A DNA stretch of 64,000 bases from Mycolicibacterium sp. lyk4-40-TYG-92 (GTDB lineage: Bacteria > Actinomycetota > Actinomycetes > Mycobacteriales > Mycobacteriaceae): positions 806,001 to 870,000 of the forward strand of contig NZ_JARVRX010000001.1 of NCBI RefSeq assembly GCF_030209435.1. The letters run 5' to 3'. How positions within the stretch are numbered: the stretch's first letter is position 1; every line of letters begins with the position of its first letter. The position numbers and the translations under genes were made by a program. A model generated the notes under the pieces. The model ran no database searches. It was not told where the DNA came from and saw only the letters and a list, made by a program, of their open reading frames with translations. Below, piece after piece: positions 10,406-19,280 of this stretch.

Positions 10406-10845
10406 GTGCCTACGTTCACGCCGAAGGCGGGTGACACCACGCGTCAGTGGTACGTCATCGACGCCCAAGACGTGGTACTCGGCCGGCTCGCCGTGGAAGC
10501 AGCCAAGCTGCTCCGTGGCAAGCACAAGCCGACGTTCACGCCCAACTCCGATGAGGGTGACTTCGTCATCATCATCAACGCCGAGAAGATTGCCCTGTCG
10601 GGCAAGAAGCTCACCGACAAGTTTGCTTACCGTCACTCGGGTTTCCCGGGCGGTCTGAGCAAGCGCTCCATCGGCGAACAGCTGGTGAAGCACCCGACCC
10701 GCACCGTTGAGAACGCGATCGTCGGCATGCTCCCGCACAACAAGCTGTCCCGCCAGGTGCAGAAGAAGCTGAAGGTGTACGCCGGCCCGGATCATCCGCA
10801 CGCCGCGCAGCAGCCGATTCCTTACGAGATCAAGCAGGTGGCCCA

Positions 10846-10849
<4 letters not shown>
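10406..10849 (+). CDS. rplM: Ribosomal protein uL13
   Basis: 147 residues from GTG 10406 ([20 protein letters not shown]), the usual mycobacterial L13 length. AGAAGAGG at 10391-10398 is the ribosome site. Family signatures [20 protein letters not shown] and [14 protein letters not shown] are intact. L13 is an early assembly protein of the 50S subunit. Its stop overlaps the GTG start of rpsI (GTGA at 10846-10849), the conserved rplM-rpsI operon. Confidence 0.97.
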
Positions 10850-11328
<479 letters not shown>

Positions 11329-11343
11329 TCGTTTCTGCTCGTG

Positions 11344-11375
11344 GGCGGGCGTGTCGCAGTCTGGACACGCCCGCC
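11344..11375 (+). terminator. Terminator after rplM-rpsI
   Basis: Perfect 12-bp stem GGCGGGCGTGTC (11344-11355) / GACACGCCCGCC (11364-11375) with an 8-base loop, followed by TTCGGCGTTT. It lies 15 bases after the rpsI stop and 41 bases before glmM. Confidence 0.8.
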
Positions 11376-11416
11376 TTCGGCGTTTCATGAGGGTCTCGCT
11401 GGGAGAAAGAAGGTCC

Positions 11417-12754
11417 ATGAGTCGGCTGTTCGGCACCGATGGCGTCCGTGGCGTCGCAAACCGTGATCTGACCGCGGAGTTGGCGTTGGCGCTGGGATCA
11501 GCTGCCGCCCGCCGGCTCTGCTCGACCTCGGGAGCCGGCCGTTGTGTCGCGGTCGTCGGACGAGATCCCCGGGCCAGCGGCGAGATGCTGGAGGCCGCGG
11601 TCATCGCCGGCATCACCAGCGAGGGCGTCGACGTGCTCCGGGCCGGCGTGCTGCCGACCCCTGCCGTGGCCTACCTGACCGCCTCGTATGACGCGCAGCT
11701 CGGCGTGATGATCTCCGCCTCGCACAACCCCATGCCGGACAACGGCATCAAGATTTTCGGTACCGGCGGGCACAAGCTCGACGACGACACCGAGGACCGG
11801 ATCGCCGAACTGGTCGCTGCCGGTCCGGGTACCCGGCCGACGGGCGCCGGCATCGGGCGTGTGCTCGACGCCGCCGACGCGCTGGACCGCTACCTCACCC
11901 ACGCCGCCAAGGCCGCGGTAGCGCCGCTGGCCGGGCTGACGGTGGTCGTCGACTGCGCGAACGGCGCGGCTTCGGCCGCGGCCCCACAGGCATATCGAGC
12001 GGCCGGCGCCACAGTTGTAGCGATCAACGCCGAGCCGACGGGCCTCAACATCAACGACGGCTGCGGCTCCACACACATGGCGCAGCTGCAGCAGGCCGTC
12101 GTCGACCACGGCGCGGACCTGGGTCTGGCCCACGACGGTGACGCCGACCGATGTCTGGCCGTCGACGCGTCGGGCGCCCTGGTCGACGGTGACGCGATCA
12201 TGGTGGTGCTGGCGCTGGCCATGCGCGACGCGGGCGAGCTGGTCTCGAACACCTTGGTTGCGACGGTGATGAGCAACCTCGGTCTACACCTGGCGATGCG
12301 GGAGGCCGGTATCGAGGTGCGCACGACGGGCGTCGGCGATCGGTACGTGCTCGAGGAACTGCGTGCCGGAAAGTTCTCGCTGGGTGGCGAGCAGTCCGGC
12401 CACATCGTGATGCCCGAGCTGGGTACCACGGGCGACGGTATCGTCACCGGGCTGCGGTTGATGTCGCGCATGGCGCAGACCGGGTCGAATCTGGCGCAGC
12501 TGTGTGCACCCATGAAGACGTTGCCGCAGGTGCTGATCAACGTCGAGGTCGCGGACAAGGCCACGGTGGCCCAGGCGCCGGCGGTGCAGACCGCCGTCGC
12601 CGAAGCCGAGGCTGAGCTCGGCGACACCGGCCGAATCCTGTTGCGCCCCTCCGGGACCGAGCAGGTGGTCCGGGTCATGGTGGAGGCTGCCGACGAGGAC
12701 ACCGCGCGGATGGTGGCGTTCCGCGTCGCCGAGTCCGTCAGCGAACAGCCCTAG
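11417..12754 (+). CDS. glmM: Phosphoglucosamine mutase
   Basis: 445 residues from ATG 11417 ([12 protein letters not shown]). It interconverts glucosamine-6-phosphate and glucosamine-1-phosphate for UDP-GlcNAc and peptidoglycan synthesis. The phosphorylated Ser102 lies in SASHNP. The metal loop is DGDADR and the phosphate-binding loop [12 protein letters not shown] is near the C-terminus. It acts between GlmS (also in this window, 48065) and GlmU. It ends 6 bases from the convergent small gene. In most mycobacteria glmM lies close to glmS; here 35 kb separate them. Confidence 0.97.
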   Translation: MSRLFGTDGVRGVANRDLTAELALALGSAAARRLCSTSGAGRCVAVVGRDPRASGEMLEAAVIAGITSEGVDVLRAGVLPTPAVAYLTASYDAQLGVMISASHNPMPDNGIKIFGTGGHKLDDDTEDRIAELVAAGPGTRPTGAGIGRVLDAADALDRYLTHAAKAAVAPLAGLTVVVDCANGAASAAAPQAYRAAGATVVAINAEPTGLNINDGCGSTHMAQLQQAVVDHGADLGLAHDGDADRCLAVDASGALVDGDAIMVVLALAMRDAGELVSNTLVATVMSNLGLHLAMREAGIEVRTTGVGDRYVLEELRAGKFSLGGEQSGHIVMPELGTTGDGIVTGLRLMSRMAQTGSNLAQLCAPMKTLPQVLINVEVADKATVAQAPAVQTAVAEAEAELGDTGRILLRPSGTEQVVRVMVEAADEDTARMVAFRVAESVSEQP

Positions 12755-12760
12755 CGCGCC

Positions 12761-13000
12761 TTATCCGGTGCGCGGCATGTGGTCGCGATGGTCGACGGCC
12801 TGGTGGACCAGCGTGAGGTCGGCGTCGTCGAGCGGGAACTGGTGTGAGCGCACGGCGTCGAGGACGGCGTCGAAGCGGCGCATGACCCGCGGTGTGGTGA
12901 TCCCGAACCGCGCCAGGGATGCGTCGTTGGGTGGTTCCGCATCCGGCGCGCAGCCCAGCACGAAGGTGAGGATGCCGCGGTCGTACCAATCAAGGTGCAT
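12761..13000 (-). CDS. Small conserved-type protein, possibly DUF3263-like
   Basis: 79 residues from the ATG at 13000 (MHLDWYDRGILTF), chosen because GGAGAGGGAG lies just upstream on the minus strand; a longer frame to 13024 would bury that site. The pattern of an N-terminal aromatic helix, then FGITTPRVMRRFDAVLDAV, recalls the helix-turn-helix of the actinobacterial DUF3263 family (FGLS-x-TRYYQ-x-LN). The match is distant and I would not assign a function. It lies 27 bases after sdaA on the same strand, so it is probably co-transcribed with it. Confidence 0.55.
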   Translation of the reverse strand: MHLDWYDRGILTFVLGCAPDAEPPNDASLARFGITTPRVMRRFDAVLDAVRSHQFPLDDADLTLVHQAVDHRDHMPRTG

Positions 13001-13027
13001 CGTTGTCTCCCTCTCCTGCAACATGAT

Positions 13028-14425
13028 TCAGCATTCGACGTAGTTCACCGGCACGTTGACAGCGAGGCCGCCGGTGGAGGTTTCCTTGTACTTCGACAGC
13101 ATGTCGGCGCCGGTGGTCCGCATGGTCTCGATGACCTGGTCCAGTGAGACGTAGTGGGCGCCGTCGCCGCGCAGTGCCATGCGGGCGGCGTTGATGGCCT
13201 TGCCGGCCGAGATCGCGTTGCGTTCGATGCACGGGACCTGGACGAGCCCCTGGATGGGATCGCAGGTGAGTCCGAGGCTGTGCTCCATCGCGATCTCGGC
13301 GGCGTTCTCGACCTGTTCCGGTGTGCCACCGAGGATTTCGGCAAGGGCACCCGCCGCCATCGACGCGGCCGAGCCGACCTCGCCCTGGCAGCCGACCTCG
13401 GCGCCGGAGATGGATGCGCGCTCCTTGTAGAGCGAACCGATGGCTCCCGCGGTCAGCAGGAACCGCACTGCGGTGCCGTCGGGATCCTGCTTGCCTGCCC
13501 GGGTGTAGTGCACGGCGTAGTGCATCACCGCGGGCACGATGCCGGCGGCGCCGTTGGTGGGCGCGGTGACGACCCGGCCGCCGGACGCGTTCTCCTCGTT
13601 GACCGCCAGCGCGACGAGATTGACCCAGTCCTCGGCGAACTCGGGTTGCTTGTTCCAGTCCTCGGCGTTGAGGCGCTCGAACCAGTCGCGGGCCCGGCGG
13701 CGCACGCGCATGGGCCCGGGCAGATAGCCGTCGCGGGAGATGCCACGCACTTCGCACTCGACCATCACGTCGCGGATGTGCAGCAGCCGGCCCCGGATCT
13801 CATCGGCGGTTCGGGTCTCGCATTCGACGGTGAGCATGAGATCGCTGACGCTGCAATCACGTTGGCGGCAGAGTTCCAGCATCTCCTTGGCGGACTGGAA
13901 CGACAGCGCGTGGGTGGTGGCGGTCCGGGTGGCGGGTTGCAGGCTTTCGGCCTCGGTGACGACGAAGCCGCCGCCGATGGAGAAGTAGGTCTGCACGTGC
14001 AACTCGGCCCCGTGCGCGTCCAGTGCGGTCAGCGTCATGCCGTTGGGGTGGAAGGGCAGCACCGTCAACGGGCGCAGGACCATGTCGGCCTCGCTGAGTG
14101 CGATCGGGCGCAGCCCGCCGAGCATGATGTGGCCGCTCGCCCGCATCTCCTCGACGCGCCGTTCCATGACATCTGTCCGGATCTCCTCGGGGCGGTTGCC
14201 TTCGAGGCCGAGCAGGATGGCCGTCATGGTGCCGTGGCCGGCGCCGGTGGCGGCCAGTGAGCCGTAGAGGTCGACGCGGACGGCCGCGACCCCGGCGGCG
14301 CCGCCGAAGGCGCCGATGGTGTGCAGATCGTCGACGAATCGGGCGGCGGCCCGCATCGGACCGACGGTGTGCGAACTCGACGGCCCGATGCCGACGGAGA
14401 ACAGGTCGAACACGCTGATGGTCAT
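13028..14425 (-). CDS. sdaA: L-serine ammonia-lyase (single chain)
   Basis: 465 residues, the fused alpha-beta form of the iron-sulfur L-serine dehydratase that turns serine into pyruvate and ammonia. The N-terminus has [15 protein letters not shown], and the cluster-binding region [17 protein letters not shown] is near residue 395, with the family tail loop present. In this island it is the last step: sarcosine to glycine (SoxBDAG), glycine to serine (GlyA), serine to pyruvate. It is divergent from the flavin demethylase gene at 14590 and shares with it the palindromic element at 14470-14480, 45 bases upstream of its start. Confidence 0.95.
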   Translation of the reverse strand: MTISVFDLFSVGIGPSSSHTVGPMRAAARFVDDLHTIGAFGGAAGVAAVRVDLYGSLAATGAGHGTMTAILLGLEGNRPEEIRTDVMERRVEEMRASGHIMLGGLRPIALSEADMVLRPLTVLPFHPNGMTLTALDAHGAELHVQTYFSIGGGFVVTEAESLQPATRTATTHALSFQSAKEMLELCRQRDCSVSDLMLTVECETRTADEIRGRLLHIRDVMVECEVRGISRDGYLPGPMRVRRRARDWFERLNAEDWNKQPEFAEDWVNLVALAVNEENASGGRVVTAPTNGAAGIVPAVMHYAVHYTRAGKQDPDGTAVRFLLTAGAIGSLYKERASISGAEVGCQGEVGSAASMAAGALAEILGGTPEQVENAAEIAMEHSLGLTCDPIQGLVQVPCIERNAISAGKAINAARMALRGDGAHYVSLDQVIETMRTTGADMLSKYKETSTGGLAVNVPVNYVEC

Positions 14426-14469
14426 CGGAATTTCCCCTTTCGATGTCCATAGACGGCCTGATAGACGAG

Positions 14470-14480
14470 TGATATATTAG
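14470..14480. promoter_or_regulatory. Island operator site 1 (TGATATATTAG)
   Basis: Lies in the 164-base divergent region between sdaA and the flavin demethylase gene. The same 11 bases occur in reverse orientation at 24992-25002 in front of glyA. It is one of five TRATATAYYA elements at promoters of this island and a candidate GntR-family binding site. Confidence 0.55.
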
Positions 14481-14589
14481 TTACATCACATACGGTAGAT
14501 CAGCATTTGTACCTGGTCAAGCGGTACTTGTGGGGTCGCAGACGACGTGTGAACAACGTCCGAACCAGCAGAAAGAAACGGACTCGCCC

Positions 14590-16638
14590 ATGGCGCATCA
14601 GCTCATCGATCCGCTCCTGCAGCCCTTCCGGCTCAAGAACATGACCCTGCGCAATCGCGTGGTGAGCACCTCGCACGAGCCGTCCTACACCGAAGACGGC
14701 ATGCCCAAGCGCCGCTACCGGCTGTATCACGAGGAGAAGGCCAAGGGCGGTATCTCGCTGACCATGATGGGCGGCTCCGCGGTCGTCGCGCCAGACAGCC
14801 CCTCGGCCTTCGGCAATCTGCACGTCTACAAGGACGAGATCGTGCCCTGGCTGAGCGAGCTCGCCTACGGCGTCCATGAGCACGGTGCCGCCGTCATGTG
14901 CCAGATCACCCACCTGGGCCGGCGCACGAGCAATTACGACGGTGACTGGCTGCCCGTGGTGTATCCGTCGGCCATCCGCGAACCCGCCCACCGGTCCTTC
15001 CCGAAGGTCGCCGAGGAGTGGGACATGGACCGCATCGTCAAGGCATACGCCGACGCCACCGAGCGCTGCCGCGCGGCCGGCCTGGACGGCATCGAAATCG
15101 AGGCCTACACCCACCTGCTCGACGCCTTCTGGTCGCCGCTGACCAACCACCGCGACGACGAGTACGGCATGGGGAGCATGGAGGATCGGCTTCGCTTCCC
15201 GCTCAGGGTGATTCGCGCCGTGCGCGAGGCCGCCGGACCGGACTTCGCGGTCGGTATCCGGATGTCACTCGATGAGGACCTGCCCGGCGGGCTGCAGTAC
15301 GAGGACGGCATCGAGATCGCCAAACGCCTCGTACCCGAAGGTATCGACTTCATCAGCGTCATCAAGGGCTACATGGCCAGCGACGAGGCACTCTCGCGCG
15401 TCATCCCGCCGATGGGTACCCCCGTCGCCCCGCACCTGTCGTTCGCCGGGCAGGTCAAGAAGGATCTCGGGATCCCGGTCATGCATGCCAGCCGGATCAA
15501 TGACGTGGCCACCGCCCGGCATGCGATCCGCGACGGCCTGCTCGACCTCGTCGGCATGACCCGTGCGCACATCGCCGACCCCCACATCGTCGCGAAAATT
15601 CAAGCGGGCGAGGAGGATCGGATTCGTCCCTGCGTCGGCGCGACCTACTGCCTCGACGAGATCTACCAGAACCGTGACGCCAAGTGCGTCCACAACCCGT
15701 CCACCGGACGCGAAGACCGCTTGCCGCATCGCGTCGACAAGGCGGCCGGGCCGGCGCGGACGGCGGTCGTCATCGGGGCCGGGCCGGCGGGTCTGGAGGC
15801 CGCCCGGGTGCTCGGTGAGCGCGGCCACCGTGTCGTGGTGTTCGAGGCAGCCGACGTGGCCGGTGGCCAGGTCCGGATCGCGTCGTCATCTCCGCGCCGG
15901 CGCGATCTGATCAGCATCATCGAGTGGCGGCTGGACGAGTGCAAGCTGCTCGACGTCGACATCCGCACCAACCGTTACGTCGATGTCGACGAGGTGCTGG
16001 CGGAGAACCCCGACATCGTGGTGGTCGCCACCGGTGGGGTGCCGAACACCGAATTCCTCACCGAGGGCGCCAATCTCGTCACCGATGGGTGGGATGTGTT
16101 GTGCGGTGCGGTGCATCCGCGCGGTGAGGTCATGCTCTACGACGACAATGGCGGTCACCCCGGACTGGATGCCGCCGAGGTGCTGGCCCGCAGCGGCGTC
16201 GCCGTCGAATTCGTCACTCCCGAGCGGACATTGGCGCCCGACGTCGGCGGCGTGAACTACCCCGGCTACTTCAAGGTGTTCGCCGAGCACGACGTGCGCG
16301 TCACGCTCAACGAGCGGCTGACCGGGGTGCGCCGCAAGGACGGCCGCCTCGAAGTGGACCTCTACAACGAATACGCGCACGCCACCCGGCAACGCATGGT
16401 CGACCACGTCGTCGTCGAACACGGCACGCTGCCGTCCGACGAGCTGTACTTCGGGTTGGTCCCTGGTTCCACCAATCTCGGCGAAGTCGACCAGCAGGCG
16501 CTGCTCAGCCTGCAGCCGCAGACCGTCGTGCGCAACGCCGAGGGCGGCTACCAGCTCTTCCGGATTGGTGACGCCGTCGCGAGTCGCAACATCCACGCCG
16601 CGATCTACGACGCGTTCCGGCTCTGCCTCGTTCTCTGA
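14590..16638 (+). CDS. Flavin-dependent N-demethylase, trimethylamine dehydrogenase/DgcA-like
   Basis: 682 residues. The N-terminal 345 residues are an old-yellow-enzyme FMN barrel (LLQPFRLKNMTLRNRVV, CQITHLGRR). After an iron-sulfur region comes an FAD/NAD Rossmann module (AVVIGAGPAGLEAARVLGERG, from about 391). This is the layout of trimethylamine dehydrogenase, 2,4-dienoyl-CoA reductase and the DgcA/N-methylproline demethylase group. Cluster cysteines seen are C348, C354 and C366; the second expected Cys is Ala351. Position beside mycothiol-dependent formaldehyde enzymes and in a betaine island suggests removal of an N-methyl group from dimethylglycine, a proline betaine derivative or a similar amine. 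The exact substrate is not determined. Start ATG 14590 is preferred over upstream codons, though the ribosome site (AGAAAGAAA) is weak. Confidence 0.75.
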   Translation: MAHQLIDPLLQPFRLKNMTLRNRVVSTSHEPSYTEDGMPKRRYRLYHEEKAKGGISLTMMGGSAVVAPDSPSAFGNLHVYKDEIVPWLSELAYGVHEHGAAVMCQITHLGRRTSNYDGDWLPVVYPSAIREPAHRSFPKVAEEWDMDRIVKAYADATERCRAAGLDGIEIEAYTHLLDAFWSPLTNHRDDEYGMGSMEDRLRFPLRVIRAVREAAGPDFAVGIRMSLDEDLPGGLQYEDGIEIAKRLVPEGIDFISVIKGYMASDEALSRVIPPMGTPVAPHLSFAGQVKKDLGIPVMHASRINDVATARHAIRDGLLDLVGMTRAHIADPHIVAKIQAGEEDRIRPCVGATYCLDEIYQNRDAKCVHNPSTGREDRLPHRVDKAAGPARTAVVIGAGPAGLEAARVLGERGHRVVVFEAADVAGGQVRIASSSPRRRDLISIIEWRLDECKLLDVDIRTNRYVDVDEVLAENPDIVVVATGGVPNTEFLTEGANLVTDGWDVLCGAVHPRGEVMLYDDNGGHPGLDAAEVLARSGVAVEFVTPERTLAPDVGGVNYPGYFKVFAEHDVRVTLNERLTGVRRKDGRLEVDLYNEYAHATRQRMVDHVVVEHGTLPSDELYFGLVPGSTNLGEVDQQALLSLQPQTVVRNAEGGYQLFRIGDAVASRNIHAAIYDAFRLCLVL

Positions 16639-16684
16639 TCGCCCACGTCCCCTGAAACGTCCCTGACAAACAAGGAGTATCCCT

Positions 16685-17770
16685 ATGCCGCAACAAGTTC
16701 GAGGTGTCATCGCCCGCTCCAAGGGCGCCCCGGTCGAAGTCACGACCATCGTGATTCCGGACCCCGGTCCCGGCGAGGTGGTGGTGAACATCCAGGCGTG
16801 CGGCGTCTGCCACACCGACCTGACCTATCGCGAGGGCGGCATCAACGACGAATACCCCTTCCTGCTCGGCCATGAGGCCGCCGGCATCGTCGAAGAGGTC
16901 GGGCCCGGTGTCGAATCGGTGGCGGTCGGCGACTTCGTGATCCTCAACTGGCGCGCGGTGTGCGGGCAGTGCCGGGCGTGCAAGCGCGGCCGTCCGCAGT
17001 ACTGCTTCGACACCTTCAACGCCACCCAGAAGATGACGCTGGAGGACGGCACCGAGCTCACCCCGGCGCTGGGTATCGGAGCGTTCGCCGACAAGACGCT
17101 GGTCCACGCCGGGCAGTGCACCAAGGTCGACGCCACCGCGGATCCGGCCGTGGTCGGCCTGCTGGGCTGCGGCGTGATGGCCGGGCTCGGCGCGGCAGTC
17201 AACACCGGCAATGTCTCCCGTGGCGACTCGGTGGCGGTGATCGGCTGTGGTGGCGTCGGCGACGCCGCCATCATGGGATCGCGGCTGGCGGGCGCGGGCA
17301 AGATCATCGCGGTCGATCGGGATCCGCGAAAGCTGGAGTGGGCCATGGAACTCGGCGCCACCCACACCATCAACGCCGCCGAAACCGACACCATCGAGGC
17401 GGTACAGGAACTCACCGGCGGCTTCGGTGCCGATGTCGTGATCGACGCCGTCGGTCGCCCGGAAACCTGGAAGCAGGCGTTCTACGCCCGCGACCTCGCC
17501 GGCACGGTCGTCCTCGTCGGCGTGCCGACCCCGGACATGACGCTGGAGATGCCGCTGGTCGACTTCTTCTCCCGCGGTGGGTCGCTCAAGTCCTCCTGGT
17601 ACGGCGACTGCCTGCCCGAGCGCGACTTCCCGATGCTGGTCGACCTCTACCAGCAGGGGCGAATCCCGTTGGAGCGCTTCGTCTCCGAACGCATCAAGCT
17701 CGACGAGGTGGAAGACGCGTTCCACACCATGCACGCGGGCAACGTGCTGCGCTCGGTGGTCGTGCTGTGA
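16685..17770 (+). CDS. mscR: S-(hydroxymethyl)mycothiol dehydrogenase
   Basis: 361 residues, the length of mycobacterial MscR (AdhE2). It is a zinc alcohol dehydrogenase that oxidises the formaldehyde-mycothiol adduct to S-formylmycothiol and also acts on S-nitrosomycothiol. Catalytic zinc ligands lie in ACGVCHTD and LLGHEAAG. Structural zinc cysteines lie in [15 protein letters not shown]. The NAD loop is [10 protein letters not shown]. The start has AAGGAG at 16672-16677. Its stop overlaps the next gene (GTGA 17767-17770). It would consume formaldehyde from the demethylases of this island. Confidence 0.9.
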   Translation: MPQQVRGVIARSKGAPVEVTTIVIPDPGPGEVVVNIQACGVCHTDLTYREGGINDEYPFLLGHEAAGIVEEVGPGVESVAVGDFVILNWRAVCGQCRACKRGRPQYCFDTFNATQKMTLEDGTELTPALGIGAFADKTLVHAGQCTKVDATADPAVVGLLGCGVMAGLGAAVNTGNVSRGDSVAVIGCGGVGDAAIMGSRLAGAGKIIAVDRDPRKLEWAMELGATHTINAAETDTIEAVQELTGGFGADVVIDAVGRPETWKQAFYARDLAGTVVLVGVPTPDMTLEMPLVDFFSRGGSLKSSWYGDCLPERDFPMLVDLYQQGRIPLERFVSERIKLDEVEDAFHTMHAGNVLRSVVVL

Positions 17771-18399
17771 GCGGACAGCTCCGCATCGACCGCGTCGTCA
17801 CCTCCGGGACCTTCAGTCTCGACGGCGGCACGTGGGACGTCGACAACAACGTGTGGGTGATCGGCGATGACTCCGAGGTCGTCATCGTCGACGCCGCCCA
17901 CACCGCGCCCCAGATCGTCGAGGCCGTCGCCGGCCGCAACGTGGTGGCGGTCGTCGTCACCCATGGGCACAACGATCATGTCACCGTCGCCCCGGAGCTG
18001 GCGTACGAGTTGCATGCGCCGATTCTGCTGCATCCCGGCGACGACATGCTCTGGCAGGCAAGCCATCCCGATGAGAAGTATTGGAACCTGGACGCCGGCC
18101 AGCGGATCGGTGTCGCGGGTACCGAGATCGAAGTCATCCACACCCCCGGACACTCGCCGGGATCGGTATGCCTGTACCTGCCGGAGGCCGGTGCGCTGTT
18201 CTCCGGCGACACCCTGTTCAACGGCGGGCCCGGTGCCACCGGGCGGTCCTACAGCGACTTCCCGACGATCATCGACTCCATCCGGGATTCGATCCTGACG
18301 CTGCCGGACGAGACCCGGGTGCACACCGGCCACGGCGACCACACCACAGTCGGTGCCGAGGCCCCGCATCTGGCGGAGTGGATCGCCCGCGGCCACTGA
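17767..18399 (+). CDS. Metallo-beta-lactamase-fold hydrolase paired with MscR
   Basis: 210 residues with the metal motif THGHNDH (about residue 61-67), HTPGHSPGS and SGDTLF, so a complete glyoxalase-II-like binuclear site. It overlaps mscR by 4 bases. In mycobacteria a gene of this family commonly follows mscR (Rv2259-Rv2260 order), and a role in hydrolysing S-formylmycothiol to formate and mycothiol is the obvious inference. It ends just before a bidirectional terminator facing soxG. Confidence 0.82.
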   Translation: MSGQLRIDRVVTSGTFSLDGGTWDVDNNVWVIGDDSEVVIVDAAHTAPQIVEAVAGRNVVAVVVTHGHNDHVTVAPELAYELHAPILLHPGDDMLWQASHPDEKYWNLDAGQRIGVAGTEIEVIHTPGHSPGSVCLYLPEAGALFSGDTLFNGGPGATGRSYSDFPTIIDSIRDSILTLPDETRVHTGHGDHTTVGAEAPHLAEWIARGH

Positions 18400-18407
18400 T
18401 TCAAAAG

Positions 18408-18449
18408 CACTGTGCGGCGGCAACTCTGCTGAGTTGCCGCCGCACAGTG
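18408..18449. terminator. Bidirectional terminator between converging operons
   Basis: Perfect 19-bp stem CACTGTGCGGCGGCAACTC (18408-18426) / GAGTTGCCGCCGCACAGTG (18431-18449) with a TGCT loop. It is flanked by AAAA on the left and CTTT on the right. It separates the mscR operon (+) from the sox operon (-). The remaining 18450-18674 shows no convincing gene. Confidence 0.88.
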
Positions 18450-18674
18450 GCTTTCACGTGGCATTTCTGGCGGATTTTTCTGGCAAATCTGTGGGTCGGA
18501 CGGTCGAGGTGATCGCGATCGCATTGACTGCGAACGTACGCACACGCTCACTCGAACTTTTTCGACCTCAGTTCGCACTCAACGCCCGTCCACCTTCGGC
18601 GCACGAGAAGTCCCTGAGCGCAATAACCGCGGAGAATCACAACGGCGATTGCACTCAGGGCACGGCAAGGCGAC

Positions 18675-19280
18675 CTAGGCGCTGCCGAACTCCTCGGCAG
18701 CATCGAGCAGCCAGTCGGCCAGATAGCCGGCGAACGACGACCGGACGATGACCCGGTAATCGGTTCCGCTGTCGTTCAACGGAATCAGCACGACGGCAGC
18801 CAGCGCCAGCATCGTCTGGGCCGCGGCACCCCGGCCGAACCCGCGCGGGTGCAGGTCCAGTGAGCAGCCCTTGGCAAGTACGTCGCGGGCATGGGCGCCG
18901 CGCAGGCGCACCGTGGTGCGCTGCGCCGACACGTCGACGGCTGCACCGCCGGCCGCGGCGACCGCCTCGTGCAGCTGCGCCTCGAGTGCCTCACCACCGC
19001 GCTGCGTCGACGTCACCAGCCACTCCTGCGGACCGAACCAGATCACCGTCGAATCCGGACCGGTGACACATGTTTCGGGTGTCGTCGGCAACGCGGCCAC
19101 GCCGAGGACCTGGGCGGCTTCGGTGCCACCGGCTCCAGTCGGGTCGACCCACAGATCGACCATGGTTTCGAACGGCTCCTCGGTGAGGCGCGCCGCGGAC
19201 GGCGTGGCCGCGGACGGCGTGGCCGCGAACTGGGTGGCCCAGCCCTGCAACGGGCTACGGCGAGTGAGGGTTTCAGCCAT
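18675..19280 (-). CDS. soxG: Sarcosine oxidase, gamma subunit
   Basis: 201 residues from the ATG at 19280 (MAETLTRRSPLQGW), which overlaps the end of soxA by 8 bases. It is a GcvT-like folded subunit of heterotetrameric sarcosine oxidase; phrases DSTVIWFGPQEWLV, VDVSAQRTTVRLRGAHARDVLAKGC... and YRVIVRSSFAGYLADWLLDA fit the family. A short insertion of ATPSA repeats after residue 20 comes from a 15-bp tandem duplication at 19192-19221. It is the last gene of the glyA-soxBDAG operon. Confidence 0.9.
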   Translation of the reverse strand: MAETLTRRSPLQGWATQFAATPSAATPSAARLTEEPFETMVDLWVDPTGAGGTEAAQVLGVAALPTTPETCVTGPDSTVIWFGPQEWLVTSTQRGGEALEAQLHEAVAAAGGAAVDVSAQRTTVRLRGAHARDVLAKGCSLDLHPRGFGRGAAAQTMLALAAVVLIPLNDSGTDYRVIVRSSFAGYLADWLLDAAEEFGSA

